Positions 1-9,549 are shown, numbered from the stretch's first letter. The stretch: DNA of 64,000 bases from an uncultured Polaribacter sp. (GCF_947495205.1 NZ_CANLXV010000014.1:30238-94237), one strand, 5' to 3'. A program made the numbers and translations. Notes: generated from the sequence alone by a model not told the origin.

Positions 1-1265
1 TTGACTGGACAGAAGGTTGGAATGGTACAGTAACAAATTCTTACATTGTGAATACCAAAGCAGATTTTTCTACTGTGGTTGAAGCTGATAAAGAAAATGG
101 AAACCCAAAATTAACAAACTTAACAGCAGTTTCTTCTGTAGGTGGTACAGCTTTACAATTTAAAAAACAATCAGGAGCAACAATTACTGGTTTGTCTTTA
201 TTAGGGTATGATGATACAATTGATATGGCAGATGATGGTCCTTTAGCAAATGTTATTATAGATGGTGTTGCAGCAGACCCAACTAATAGTTATAATGCAC
301 CAGCAACTGTAGATATTTCATTATTTTCTTGGGCAAATGCAGAATTAGCAGAAGTAGTAGATTTAAGTGGTACATTAAGTACAACTTTAACTTTAGATAG
401 CGATAAAAAATATAGATTAAGCTCTGCTTATATTGTTGAAGCTGGTGGTAAATTAATAATTCCTGCTGGGACAAAAATTAGTGCTAGAGCTGGTGGTGTA
501 GATGTTTACTTAGCAGTTTTAGTAGATGGAGAAATAGATATTCAAGGTACAGAGGCTAATCCTGTTGTAATGTCTTCTACTGGGGCAGAACCAGGAGATT
601 GGGGTGGTTTAACTATTTGTGGTAAAGCAACAACAACATCTGGAGCTAATTCTACAGCAGAAGTAGGTGGTTTTACTTATGGAGGTACAATGGATACTGA
701 TAGTTCAGGTTCAATTAAAAACTTAGTTATTAAAGGTACAGGTGCAGCAATTAATGCAGATTCTGAGTATAATGGAGTTTCTTTATATGCTGTTGGTTCT
801 GGTACAACAATAGAAAATTTAGCAGTAATTAATGGTGCAGATGATGGTATCGAATTTTATGGAGGTACAGTATCTGTAACAAACCTTTATTTAGAAAATA
901 ACGAAGATGATGCTGTAGATTGGACAGAAGGATGGAATGGTACAGTAACAAATACGTATATTTCTCATACAATAGAAAATTTTTCAACTGCTTTTGAAGC
1001 TGATAAAGAAAACAACAATCCTAAGTTTGTAAATGTAACAGCAATCTCTACAACTGGTGGAACTGCATTACAATTTAAAAAACAGTCTGGTGCAACAATT
1101 ACAAATCTTTTTTTAGAAGGTTATGATACTAACATAGATATGGCAGATAATGGTCCTTTATCTAATGTGATTATAGATGGTGTAGCAGCAACAACTACAG
1201 ATGCTTATGATTCTGGTAGTCAAGTAAATATTTCTGCTTGGGCTTGGAGAAATGCAGGTTTATAA
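1..1265 (+). CDS. Beta-helix repeat surface protein, 3' part only
   Basis: The open frame enters from the left edge (first complete codon at base 3), so the N-terminus and any signal peptide are outside the window. The visible ~420 residues are rich in G, T, N and D, with short valine/isoleucine strands typical of right-handed beta-helix proteins. The block starting DWTEGWNGTVTN occurs twice, at bases 3 and 918, so the protein contains a repeat of about 305 residues, the second copy running to the stop. It ends in WAWRNAGL without a recognisable T9SS sorting domain. Similar flavobacterial proteins are extracellular or outer-membrane lipoproteins of unknown function. An intrinsic terminator follows directly. 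Confidence 0.75.
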   Translation, partial: DWTEGWNGTVTNSYIVNTKADFSTVVEADKENGNPKLTNLTAVSSVGGTALQFKKQSGATITGLSLLGYDDTIDMADDGPLANVIIDGVAADPTNSYNAPATVDISLFSWANAELAEVVDLSGTLSTTLTLDSDKKYRLSSAYIVEAGGKLIIPAGTKISARAGGVDVYLAVLVDGEIDIQGTEANPVVMSSTGAEPGDWGGLTICGKATTTSGANSTAEVGGFTYGGTMDTDSSGSIKNLVIKGTGAAINADSEYNGVSLYAVGSGTTIENLAVINGADDGIEFYGGTVSVTNLYLENNEDDAVDWTEGWNGTVTNTYISHTIENFSTAFEADKENNNPKFVNVTAISTTGGTALQFKKQSGATITNLFLEGYDTNIDMADNGPLSNVIIDGVAATTTDAYDSGSQVNISAWAWRNAGL

Positions 1266-1290
1266 AAGTAATAGTATTTTAAAACAAAAA

Positions 1291-1317
1291 AAAGCAGGCT
1301 TTAAGCCTGCTTTTTTT
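1291..1317 (+). terminator. Intrinsic terminator
   Basis: A 10-bp stem, AAAGCAGGCT pairing with AGCCTGCTTT around a 3-nt loop, runs into a T tract. It closes the beta-helix gene and, with A's on its left side, could also stop the converging HMA lipoprotein gene. Confidence 0.9.
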
Positions 1318-1336
1318 ATGCAATAAAATAAAGAAA

Positions 1337-1819
1337 TTATTTAGATGTTTTGTCTGCGCAACACGCCATTTTACAATCTGCTAGACAACTCATCTTTCCG
1401 TCTGCATCTTTAACACAACATTTTGCTTTGTCTGCCTTTTTCATATCGCAGTTTTCTTTGCAATTATTAGCGCAAGAATGGGCTACTTTTTTTGAAGATT
1501 TTGCTTTAGCTGTAATTTCTGAAGCTTTGTATAAATCTCCTCCAGCAATACCATCTACAAAAGCTATTAAATCTTTTTTAGAGGTAGTATTGGCATCGTA
1601 TTCTATATTAGCAATACTATCTGTAAAAACAACTTTTGCATCTATTATACCTTCTTTTTTAGATAATTTAGATTGTATGGTTTTTGCACAACCAATTTCA
1701 CAAGTCATACCAGAAATAGCCAAAGCTATTTTTTCTTTTTTAACTTCTTTATTTTCCTTGCAACCTGTCAAGGTAAATAATGCTATCGCTATTGCGAAAA
1801 ATATATTTTTTGTTCTCAT
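1337..1819 (-). CDS. Cys-rich HMA-domain lipoprotein
   Basis: 160 residues. The signal sequence ends in a lipobox (LTGC), predicting an anchored periplasmic or surface lipoprotein. Residues ~30-95 form a heavy-metal-associated fold with GMTCEIGCAKTI; the metal motif is CX3C rather than the usual CX2C. The C-terminal ~50 residues hold about ten cysteines in short CX3C and CC groups, a likely second metal-binding segment. The family suggests binding of soft metals such as copper or zinc. No transporter or regulator is adjacent, so the partner is unknown. A possible -7 box (TAAATTTG, minus strand) lies at 1845-1852. Confidence 0.8.
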   Translation of the reverse strand: MRTKNIFFAIAIALFTLTGCKENKEVKKEKIALAISGMTCEIGCAKTIQSKLSKKEGIIDAKVVFTDSIANIEYDANTTSKKDLIAFVDGIAGGDLYKASEITAKAKSSKKVAHSCANNCKENCDMKKADKAKCCVKDADGKMSCLADCKMACCADKTSK

Positions 1820-1913
1820 TGTATTTATGAATTAAATTATGTTACAAATTTATTAATAATCAGGCGTATATTTTAATAAAAGTGGCATTTTTGCAGTTGT
1901 AAATGAGTTTTAT

Positions 1914-2789
1914 ATGAATAATCAGCAACAAAAATGGTTGTATTTGCTTTTACTTTCCTTAGTTTGGGGCAGTTCTTTCATTTTAATGAAAAAAGCACTT
2001 TTAGGAGTTACACCAATACAATTGGGTGCTATAAGAATGTTGTTTACAGCAATTTTTCTGTTAACTTTTGCATTTCCATCGCTAAAAAAAATACAGAAAA
2101 AACATTACAAGTATATTGTATTTACCTCTTTTGCAGCAACCTTTATACCTGGTTTTTTATTTGCATTTGCCATTACTAATATAGATAGTGCAGTAGTTTC
2201 TATATTAAATTCTTTAACGCCTTTTAATACGTTAATTTTTGGTGCTGCCTTATTTGGTTTTGCTTTTAAAAAAAGCCAATTGTACGGAATTTTAATTGGT
2301 TTGGTAGGTACGCTAATTTTAATTTTACAAGGAGCTGTTTTAAATCCAGAACAAAATTATTGGTACGCCTTATTAATAATTATTGCTTCTATTGGTTATG
2401 CTTTAAATGCCAATGTGGTTAAAAAATATTTAAGTGATTTAAATGCACTTTCTATTGTAACTGGTAATTTTTTAGTGCTAATTGTACCAGCATTTACAGT
2501 TTTGTGCTTTACAGATTTCTTTAAAACATTTCGTTTTAATAATAATGTAGTAATAGAATCTTTAGGGTACTTGGCAATATTATCAATTGTAGGTACAGGT
2601 ATGGCAAAGGTTATTTATAATAAATTGGTACAAATTTCAGATCCTGTATTTTCTTCTTCTGTAACCTATTTAATTCCTTTAGTAGCTATTTTTTGGGGCG
2701 CTTTAGATGGTGAAGAATTAAGTCCATTACAAATTTTAGGTGGCTTTATAATTCTACTGGGTGTTTATTTGGTGAATAAGAAGAAGTAG
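1914..2789 (+). CDS. EamA/DMT family transporter
   Basis: 291 residues made almost entirely of hydrophobic helices, about ten by eye, in the two-fold EamA arrangement. The N-terminal WGSSFILMKKAL segment is typical of the drug/metabolite transporter superfamily, as is the C-terminal part of each half (LVGTLILILQG; GGFIILLGVYLVNKKK). The length is normal for the family. It would sit in the inner membrane; the substrate cannot be inferred. It is a single-gene unit convergent with the M16 peptidase operon. Confidence 0.9.
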   Translation: MNNQQQKWLYLLLLSLVWGSSFILMKKALLGVTPIQLGAIRMLFTAIFLLTFAFPSLKKIQKKHYKYIVFTSFAATFIPGFLFAFAITNIDSAVVSILNSLTPFNTLIFGAALFGFAFKKSQLYGILIGLVGTLILILQGAVLNPEQNYWYALLIIIASIGYALNANVVKKYLSDLNALSIVTGNFLVLIVPAFTVLCFTDFFKTFRFNNNVVIESLGYLAILSIVGTGMAKVIYNKLVQISDPVFSSSVTYLIPLVAIFWGALDGEELSPLQILGGFIILLGVYLVNKKK

Positions 2790-2834
2790 TTTTTTGTATT
2801 AAGTTTAAAAATTTAAAACATTTTAGAGCAAAAA

Positions 2835-2862
2835 AAGAGCCAAAACCTAAGTTTTGACTCTT
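2835..2862. terminator. Bidirectional intrinsic terminator
   Basis: AAGAG-C-CAAAAC pairs with GTTTTG-A-CTCTT around CTAA (one C/A mismatch). A's on the left and T's on the right let it serve both the EamA gene and the minus-strand M16 operon that converge here. Confidence 0.7.
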
Positions 2863-2889
2863 ATTTATAATTACAATAATAGCTAAAAT

Positions 2890-4938
2890 TTACTCAAAAT
2901 CTGCATCAGAAACACCTTCGTTTACTTTAAGGTCAGTTACTTTTAAATCTAAACTAATTGGTCCCATTTTAACACCTATTCCATGTGGAAATAATACGCC
3001 TTTTACAGCTTTATAATCAGAAAAAACAGTTGGCGTTTTTACGGCTTTACCATCAGGAGTTTTGGTATTTTCTATTTCTTTTACTTTTAAGCCAGATGCC
3101 ATATCATAAAACACTTCTGTGTCTTTATATTGTAAAACAATAGCATTTTTACCTTCTAATGGTTCTATTCTTAATAATTTACCAGCGGTGTAAGCCAAAT
3201 CTTTAAATAAAGCATTACCATCTTTTGCTTTTGCAACCTGTTCTGCAGGTAGGTTCATTTTTTGACCTCTGGCTTCTTGGTAGCCATTTTCTCCATTAAA
3301 AACAGATTTACTCATTGTATTACCCATTACAGAAACTATTTGAGATGTTTTATTAGGAGCCGCAGCTTTCATAGTCATAACAACAGGTGTACCTTGTACA
3401 GTTGCGTTTGCAACCATCATAGTTGTTTTAACAGCCATAACTTTGTCTTTTCCGCCAATAGCTTGTAAATATTTATTTACTACAGTTTCAGCTGTCATTC
3501 CATCAGGAATTGGCATTGTCATTTCTGGTTTTTCTGTGGCGTTTCCATATTTATCAAAATACTTAATTGCATAATCTGTTTTTTCTAGATTTTTAAGTAC
3601 TTCAATACCTTTACCTGTTATTACTATTCTAGCTTTGTCTCCTCTAAAATACTTAATGGCGGCATTTTGCACATCGTCTAAAGTAACTGCTTTTATGTTT
3701 TTAATGTAATTTGCATAAAAATCTTTAGGCAAGTTATAACGCGCAATGTTTAAAGCAAAATTAGCTACAGTTCTTGGTTTTTGCACATCCATAACAAAGC
3801 CACCAATATATTCTTCTTTAGAATTTTCTAATTCTTCTGCAGAAACTTTTTTGTATCTAATTTTATTAATTTCTTTCTGTAATTCTACAACAGAACTATC
3901 TGTAACCATGTTTCTAACACTTGCAGTTGCTCTAAAAGTTCCTGCATGTCTACTTTGTCTTAAACTAGAGTAAGATCCATAAGTATAGCCTTTGTCTTCA
4001 CGCAAATTCATAAATAAACGTGCAGTACCACCACCACCAAGAATGTTATTTGCCATTAAAGCTGCATAATAATCTTTATCTCCAAGAGTTAAATCTATAT
4101 TATTAATAATTGCAATTTCAGACTGAACGGCATTATCCATATTTATAAAATTAATTTCTGCAGTAGTAGGGTTTGTAGTGGCTGGCATGGTGTATTCTGG
4201 AATACTTCCTTTTTCCCAATTAGAAAATAAAGATTTCACTAATTTTTTAGTGGCTTTAACATCAATATCACCCTCAATAACTAAATATGCATTGTTTGGT
4301 CTGTAATAGGTATTGTAGTTGTTTTTAACATCTTGTAACGTAATTCTCTCTACACTTTCTTTAGAGGTAAATTCTCCAAATGGGTGGTTTTTACCATAAG
4401 TTAAAACGTCTTCTACACGTCTTGCAGCAGCAGTAACACTCTTTTCACTAGATTTTATACCGTCTAATGTAATTTGTACTTCTTTATCAAATTCCTCTTT
4501 TGTAAATTTAGAATTTTTAACACCATCTGCCATTAGACCTAAAATTTCTGGGAAATATTTTTTTAAAGAGGATGCGAATGCACCAGAACTATAAAAAGAT
4601 ACATTTGCTCCTAAAAAATCTACTTTTTCATTAAATTCATCTTTAGTAATGTTACTAGTTCCACGTCCTAATAAACTACCCATCATTCCAGAAACACCTG
4701 CTATTTCTCCTTCAAAATACGGTTTATTATCTATATTTAAACTTGCAGAAGCTCTAGGTAGTTTGTTGTTTTCTACTAGAATTACCTGTAAACCATTTTT
4801 AAGCGTAAAGGTTGTTGGTTTGCCTAATTTTACTACAGGATCTGGCCCTGGTTCTGGCATTTTACTTCTATCTATTTGTGCATTAACACTTATGGTAATT
4901 AAAAACAGTGTTATTAGTGATGCTATTTTTGTTTTCAT
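2890..4938 (-). CDS. M16 peptidase-like protein, catalytically inactive subunit
   Basis: 682 residues with signal peptide (cleavage after ~residue 20, VNA-Q). Two M16 domains cover about residues 38-470. Where active members have HXXEH, this protein has GVSGMMGSLLGRGT, so zinc ligands are missing. It keeps the LREDKGYTYGSYSS segment carrying the Arg/Tyr pair that the non-catalytic subunit contributes to the active site of M16B heterodimers. Residues ~490-682 are an extra domain of beta-strand character, possibly LolA-like. It is the second gene of an operon, 45 bp after the catalytic M16 gene, so the two products probably form a periplasmic heterodimer. Confidence 0.85.
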   Translation of the reverse strand: MKTKIASLITLFLITISVNAQIDRSKMPEPGPDPVVKLGKPTTFTLKNGLQVILVENNKLPRASASLNIDNKPYFEGEIAGVSGMMGSLLGRGTSNITKDEFNEKVDFLGANVSFYSSGAFASSLKKYFPEILGLMADGVKNSKFTKEEFDKEVQITLDGIKSSEKSVTAAARRVEDVLTYGKNHPFGEFTSKESVERITLQDVKNNYNTYYRPNNAYLVIEGDIDVKATKKLVKSLFSNWEKGSIPEYTMPATTNPTTAEINFINMDNAVQSEIAIINNIDLTLGDKDYYAALMANNILGGGGTARLFMNLREDKGYTYGSYSSLRQSRHAGTFRATASVRNMVTDSSVVELQKEINKIRYKKVSAEELENSKEEYIGGFVMDVQKPRTVANFALNIARYNLPKDFYANYIKNIKAVTLDDVQNAAIKYFRGDKARIVITGKGIEVLKNLEKTDYAIKYFDKYGNATEKPEMTMPIPDGMTAETVVNKYLQAIGGKDKVMAVKTTMMVANATVQGTPVVMTMKAAAPNKTSQIVSVMGNTMSKSVFNGENGYQEARGQKMNLPAEQVAKAKDGNALFKDLAYTAGKLLRIEPLEGKNAIVLQYKDTEVFYDMASGLKVKEIENTKTPDGKAVKTPTVFSDYKAVKGVLFPHGIGVKMGPISLDLKVTDLKVNEGVSDADFE

Positions 4939-4983
4939 AATTTGGTTTCTTTTGTTAGAAATTAATTTTAGATTTTAATTGAT

Positions 4984-6297
4984 TTACTTCGCTTTAGGCA
5001 AATACTCTAAAGTTAATCTCTGGTTAGGGTTAAGATATTTTTTAGCAACATCTCTAATGTCTTCTCTAGTAATAGATCTATAAATATCTATTTCTGTATT
5101 AATTAAATTAGTATCGCCAAATAACACATGGTAACGTGCAAGAGAGTTTGCAATACCTTCCACACTAGAGTTTGAGTTTACAAAATTGTTTTCGAACTTA
5201 TTTTGTAATTTTTGATAATCTTTTTCGGAAATTAAATTGTTTTGCATTTTTACAATTTCCTCATCAATTTCGGCAATAATATCTGCAAGTTTTGTTTCTC
5301 CTTGTGGTAATCCAAATAAAATATAGGTACCATAATCTTCCTGACTTAAGTTTATAGCTCCTGCTTGTAGCGCCATTTTTTTGTTGTCAACTAATTTTTT
5401 GTAAAGTACAGAGCTTTTACCAGAACTTAGGTAAGAAGATATCATATCTAAAACCCTAGAATCTCTAGTTTTCATAGATGGCGTTCTGTATGCCGCCATA
5501 ATTGCAGGTATTTGAATGTTTGGATCATAACCTTTGGCAGTCATTGCTGTTGTAATAGGATCTTCTTTAGGAAAGTTTTTTGTAATATCTGCTCCTCTTG
5601 GTATTGGTCCAAAGTAATCTTGTATCATTTTTTTTGTAGTGGCAAAATCTATATCACCTGCAACAACTAAAGTAGCGTTATTAGGTACATAAAACTTTTT
5701 ATTAAAGGCCAAAAACTCATCTAAAGTAGCAGCATCTAAATGCGCCATTTTACCAATTGTAGTGCCTTTATAAGGGTGTTTTTTGAACATATTTTCTTTC
5801 ACATATTCTAAAAAACGCGAGTAAGGTTGATTGTCTACACGCAATCTTTTTTCCTCTTTTACAACTTCATTTTGGGTATCTACACCTTCTTGTTTTATAA
5901 TTGGGTGCAATAAGCGTTCAGACTCCATCCAAAGACCTAATTCTAATTTGTTTGAAGGAAAAATTTCATAATAATAGGTTCTATCATCTGTTGTGTTGGC
6001 ATTGTTTCTACCTCCATTAGAAGATACTATTTTAAACCAATCTCCTTTTTTAATATTTTTTGTTCCTTCAAACAATAGATGTTCAAAAAAGTGAGCCATT
6101 CCTGTTCTATCTGGCTGTTCGTCTTTTGCACCAACATGGTACATTACAGAAGTTATAACAACAGGCGCAGAGGTGTCTTTATGCAAAATAACGTGCATTC
6201 CGTTACTTAAATTGTACTCTTCAAAATCTACTTTTTGGGCATTTGTAGAAAAAGCCAATAACACTGCCGTAGCAATGGACAAAATACTTTTTTTCAT
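4984..6297 (-). CDS. M16 zinc metallopeptidase, catalytic subunit
   Basis: 437 residues with a signal peptide (to ~residue 20, TNA-Q). The inverted zinc site HFFEH is at residues 69-73, with the downstream glutamate ligand in NEVVKEEKR (~residue 149). A second, non-catalytic M16 domain follows (~residues 200-430). Family knowledge predicts degradation of short unfolded peptides in the periplasm. It is first in the operon with the inactive partner gene, and divergent from rplU. Confidence 0.92.
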   Translation of the reverse strand: MKKSILSIATAVLLAFSTNAQKVDFEEYNLSNGMHVILHKDTSAPVVITSVMYHVGAKDEQPDRTGMAHFFEHLLFEGTKNIKKGDWFKIVSSNGGRNNANTTDDRTYYYEIFPSNKLELGLWMESERLLHPIIKQEGVDTQNEVVKEEKRLRVDNQPYSRFLEYVKENMFKKHPYKGTTIGKMAHLDAATLDEFLAFNKKFYVPNNATLVVAGDIDFATTKKMIQDYFGPIPRGADITKNFPKEDPITTAMTAKGYDPNIQIPAIMAAYRTPSMKTRDSRVLDMISSYLSSGKSSVLYKKLVDNKKMALQAGAINLSQEDYGTYILFGLPQGETKLADIIAEIDEEIVKMQNNLISEKDYQKLQNKFENNFVNSNSSVEGIANSLARYHVLFGDTNLINTEIDIYRSITREDIRDVAKKYLNPNQRLTLEYLPKAK

Positions 6298-6472
6298 TTA
6301 AAGTTAGTTTAATTAATAGTTAGCTGTATGTTGGACGCAAACAAACCGATTGTGTTACGTGTTTTTAGCATTTTTTTATTGGTTTCAAAAATAAAGAATT
6401 TAAAAACTAATTTTTTGTTAAAAATGGAATAACAACTTGTTTTTTAATTGATTATTTTTTGGTAATAACATG

Positions 6473-6500
6473 TTGTATTTTAAAAAAAGACGTATATTTG
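6473..6500 (+). promoter_or_regulatory. Promoter of rplU-rpmA
   Basis: TTG at 6473-6475, 17 bp, then TATATTTG at 6493-6500, matching the Bacteroidota sigma-A pattern (TTG, TAnnTTTG). The next bases, CATCCGCATTTT, are identical to those after the -7 box of hup at 25447. Confidence 0.8.
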
Positions 6501-6558
6501 CATCCGCATTTTAAAGATAAAATGTTAATAATTAGTATAAATACGCAAAATTAAAAGT

Positions 6559-7221
6559 ATGTACGCAATCGTAGAGATAGCAGGGCAGCAATTTAAAGTA
6601 GCAAAAGACCAAAAAGTATACGTACACCGTTTACAGGAGGAAGAAGGATCAAAAGTAACTTTTGATAATGTTCTTTTAACTGATGATAAAGGTAACGTAA
6701 CTATTGGCGCCCCAGCTATAGAAGGAGCCGCAGTAACGGCAAAAATTCTAGGTCACTTAAAAGGTGATAAAGTAATCGTTTTTAAGAAGAAAAGAAGAAA
6801 AGGTTACAGAAAGAAAAACGGACACAGACAATCTTTTACAGAGATTCAAATAGAATCTGTTGTAGCTTCTGGTGCTAAAAAAGCAACAAAGAAAGCGGCA
6901 GCGCCTAAAAAAGAAGAAAAAGTAGAGGCTCCTAAAGTTGAAGCTGCAAAAGTTGCTCCAAAGAAAGCTGCAAAAGCAGATGATTTAAAGAAAATTGAAG
7001 GAATTGGACCAAAGATTGCTGCTACATTAGTAGAAGCAGGAATTGCTACATTTGCAGATTTAGCAAAAGAAGCACCAGCAAAAATTTCTGAAATTATTGC
7101 AGGTGTACGTGGAAATCACGTTACAGATACTTGGCCAACGCAAGCGCAATTAGCTGCAGATGGTAAGTGGGATGAATTAAATGAATTACAAGATAGATTA
7201 GACGGTGGTGTTGAAAAATAA
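6559..7221 (+). CDS. rplU: Ribosomal protein bL21 with C-terminal helix-hairpin-helix extension
   Basis: 220 residues, about twice the usual L21 length. Residues 1-~103 are standard L21 ([19 protein letters not shown] start; [16 protein letters not shown] near the end), binding 23S rRNA. An Ala/Lys-rich linker (~104-135) leads to a helix-hairpin-helix-like domain with [19 protein letters not shown] and a tryptophan-containing tail. Long L21 forms are, as I recall, usual in Flavobacteriia, so this is probably a lineage trait. What the tail contacts is not evident from sequence. It is followed 40 bp later by rpmA. Confidence 0.95.
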   Translation: MYAIVEIAGQQFKVAKDQKVYVHRLQEEEGSKVTFDNVLLTDDKGNVTIGAPAIEGAAVTAKILGHLKGDKVIVFKKKRRKGYRKKNGHRQSFTEIQIESVVASGAKKATKKAAAPKKEEKVEAPKVEAAKVAPKKAAKADDLKKIEGIGPKIAATLVEAGIATFADLAKEAPAKISEIIAGVRGNHVTDTWPTQAQLAADGKWDELNELQDRLDGGVEK

Positions 7222-7261
7222 CCAACTTTAATTTAGCTTTAACCTATAAAAACTCAATACA

Positions 7262-7522
7262 ATGGCACATAAAAAAGGTGTAGGTAGTTCTAAGAACGGT
7301 AGAGAATCAGAATCAAAACGTTTAGGCGTAAAGATTTTTGGTGGTCAAGCAGCAATTGCTGGTAACATTATTGTTAGACAAAGAGGAACTACACACAATC
7401 CAGGAGAAAACGTTTACATGGGTAAAGATCATACTTTACATGCAAAGGTTGATGGAATTGTAGAATTTCAAAAGAAAAGAGATAACAGATCTTACGTATC
7501 TATTACTCCATTTGAAGCTTAA
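7262..7522 (+). CDS. rpmA: Ribosomal protein bL27
   Basis: 86 residues, full length. It starts [20 protein letters not shown] and has the [20 protein letters not shown] core typical of L27. The N-terminal arm reaches the peptidyl transferase centre in known ribosomes. There is no N-terminal cleavable extension of the kind seen in Firmicutes. It is the second gene of the rplU-rpmA operon. Confidence 0.97.
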   Translation: MAHKKGVGSSKNGRESESKRLGVKIFGGQAAIAGNIIVRQRGTTHNPGENVYMGKDHTLHAKVDGIVEFQKKRDNRSYVSITPFEA

Positions 7523-7541
7523 TATTTAAGTTTTAAAATAT

Positions 7542-7579
7542 AAAAAAGCTCAAACATTTAGTTGTTTGAGCTTTTTTTT
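7542..7579 (+). terminator. Intrinsic terminator after rpmA
   Basis: GCTCAAACA (7548-7556) pairs with TGTTTGAGC (7563-7571), extended by flanking A/T pairs, and is followed by eight T's. Confidence 0.92.
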
Positions 7580-7640
7580 GCAAAAAATGTAAATTTTTTA
7601 AATTCTTTTAGTTACTTTCATATGTTAATTCCCCAAAACT

Positions 7641-9548
7641 ATGAAATTATACATTAGTATTGCTATCTTCTTTTCTGCATTACAATTGTTTGCGCAATCA
7701 AATTTAGATTATTTTAAAGTAGAGCAGTACATTTTACAAGATAAGCTAGATTCTGCATCCTATTTTTTAAATAGTCTAGATGTTTCTCCTCAAAAAAAAT
7801 TGTTAAACAAATTAATTGCTAAAGAAAAATTAACTTATGCAGACTATTATTTGTTTATTCTTAAGCTAACAAAAAGACAAAATGTAGATTATTTAGAGGT
7901 GCAACGTTATATTAATAAAACGGTAAAAGAACCTTTAAATAAAGACAAAATTAATATAGATTTTTTTAATATAAAGTGGATTTTAATTACCAAATTATTA
8001 GAAGACGCGCATCTAAGCGAAGGAAATATAGAACAAAAAAAACTTGAGAACTACATAAAACAATTTTCTGAAAAAAAACCTAATTATCTTTGGGCTACTA
8101 CAAAACTAAAAACACATACTGTAGTAATGTACTTCATAGAAAAAGAGTTGGAAAAAGGAAAAAAACTTAGCTTAGATTGCCTAAAAATAGCAGAAGAATT
8201 AAACGATACTGAATTACAAATTGCGTTTTTATATAATTATAATGGTTATTTGCTTTATGAAAAGAATGTAGATAAATTTATAACTAGCTCAGAAAAATTA
8301 CTTGCTTTGGATAAGCAATTACCAAAACATAGTTTTTATTATTACAAAGCTTTAAGAAATATTATTAATGCCTACATTTATAAAGGCGGTTACGAAGAAA
8401 AAGTAGCCCAATTAATTGATGAGTTGTACAATTCAGAAGCAAAAATTTACTCTTACTTATTGTACGTCCAAATCATTACCAAATTAAATAAAGAATCAGA
8501 AGTTTTTAAGGCAATTTTAAAAAAGTTTGAAGTTAGTAATGTTTTAGAATTAACAAAAAAATTAGAAGTTTTAGGTAAAAATCAAAATTCTAATGGATAC
8601 TTTTTTTTAATAGATAAATTTTCTAGGGCTTTACATAAACATAAATATTATGATGAAGCTTTAGCTTATAAAGAAAAAGGAATAGAACTAACAAGAAAAA
8701 TCTATTCAGAAGAATTATCATCATCATTAGCAAGTTTTAAAATAGCACAAACAGAAAAAGAAAAAGAAATAGAAGTGCAAATAGAAAAAGAAAAAACAAA
8801 GTTATATCTTATTATTGCATCACTTTTATTGTTTCTTTTGGGTGTTACATTTATTACACTTAGAAAATTAAAAAAGCAATCTTTACAACTATCAGAAAAG
8901 AATAAACTGATTAAAAAATCGCTTAAAGAAAAAGATTTACTTGTTAAAGAAATACACCATAGGGTTAAAAATAATTTTCAACTCATTACAAGTTTACTAG
9001 AACTTCAGGTAAAAGATATAGAAGATGAGAAAGCATTAAGTCTTATTTTAGAGGGTAAAAATAGAGTAAAATCTATGGCTTTGATCCATCAAAAACTATA
9101 TTTAAATGAAAAAGGTTTAATAGATTTTGATGAATATATTCAATTATTAATTAAAGAAATTAATGCTATTTATGATGATAAGAATGAGGTAGAAACTAAA
9201 ATTGTTTCTAAAAATATGATGCTAGATATAGATACAGCAATACCACTTGGTTTAATTATTAATGAAATTATTACCAATTCTTATAAATATGCCTTTAGTA
9301 AAATAGAGAAGAAACGCTTAGATATAGTTATGACTAAAACAGAAAATAAAGATATTAAGCTAGTTATTCAAGATAACGGACCAGGAATTTCTGATAAAAT
9401 TAATTTGAAAAAAATAACCAGTTTAGGATTAAGATTAATTCATAGATTGGTAAGGCAATTACACGGGTCTATAAATGTTAGTAATGTAAACGGTACAAAA
9501 TTTGAAATTATTGTTAAAGACTTTGAAGGGAGGCAATTGGTAGACTAA
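7641..9548 (+). CDS. Membrane sensor histidine kinase, HisKA_2 type, with helical periplasmic sensor
   Basis: 635 residues: signal peptide (1-19), a mostly helical, TPR-like extracytoplasmic region (~20-385), one membrane helix (~387-408), a short coiled segment, then a HisKA_2 domain with EIHHRVKNNFQLI (His439-His440; the H-R-x-x-N histidine is the likely phospho-acceptor) and a HATPase domain with NEIITNSYKYAF and DNGPGI. Such TPR kinases are common in Bacteroidota, and their ligands are mostly unknown. The response regulator gene starts one base after the stop, so the pair is one two-component system. The leader has ATTCCCC at 7628-7634, seven bases before the ATG. Confidence 0.9.
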   Translation: MKLYISIAIFFSALQLFAQSNLDYFKVEQYILQDKLDSASYFLNSLDVSPQKKLLNKLIAKEKLTYADYYLFILKLTKRQNVDYLEVQRYINKTVKEPLNKDKINIDFFNIKWILITKLLEDAHLSEGNIEQKKLENYIKQFSEKKPNYLWATTKLKTHTVVMYFIEKELEKGKKLSLDCLKIAEELNDTELQIAFLYNYNGYLLYEKNVDKFITSSEKLLALDKQLPKHSFYYYKALRNIINAYIYKGGYEEKVAQLIDELYNSEAKIYSYLLYVQIITKLNKESEVFKAILKKFEVSNVLELTKKLEVLGKNQNSNGYFFLIDKFSRALHKHKYYDEALAYKEKGIELTRKIYSEELSSSLASFKIAQTEKEKEIEVQIEKEKTKLYLIIASLLLFLLGVTFITLRKLKKQSLQLSEKNKLIKKSLKEKDLLVKEIHHRVKNNFQLITSLLELQVKDIEDEKALSLILEGKNRVKSMALIHQKLYLNEKGLIDFDEYIQLLIKEINAIYDDKNEVETKIVSKNMMLDIDTAIPLGLIINEIITNSYKYAFSKIEKKRLDIVMTKTENKDIKLVIQDNGPGISDKINLKKITSLGLRLIHRLVRQLHGSINVSNVNGTKFEIIVKDFEGRQLVD

Positions 9549-9549
9549 C

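Noticed and set aside
1350..1835. 161-codon plus-strand frame opposite the HMA lipoprotein gene
   Set aside because: It is a mirror of a Cys-rich gene with lipobox and domain; the reverse frame has no recognisable features.
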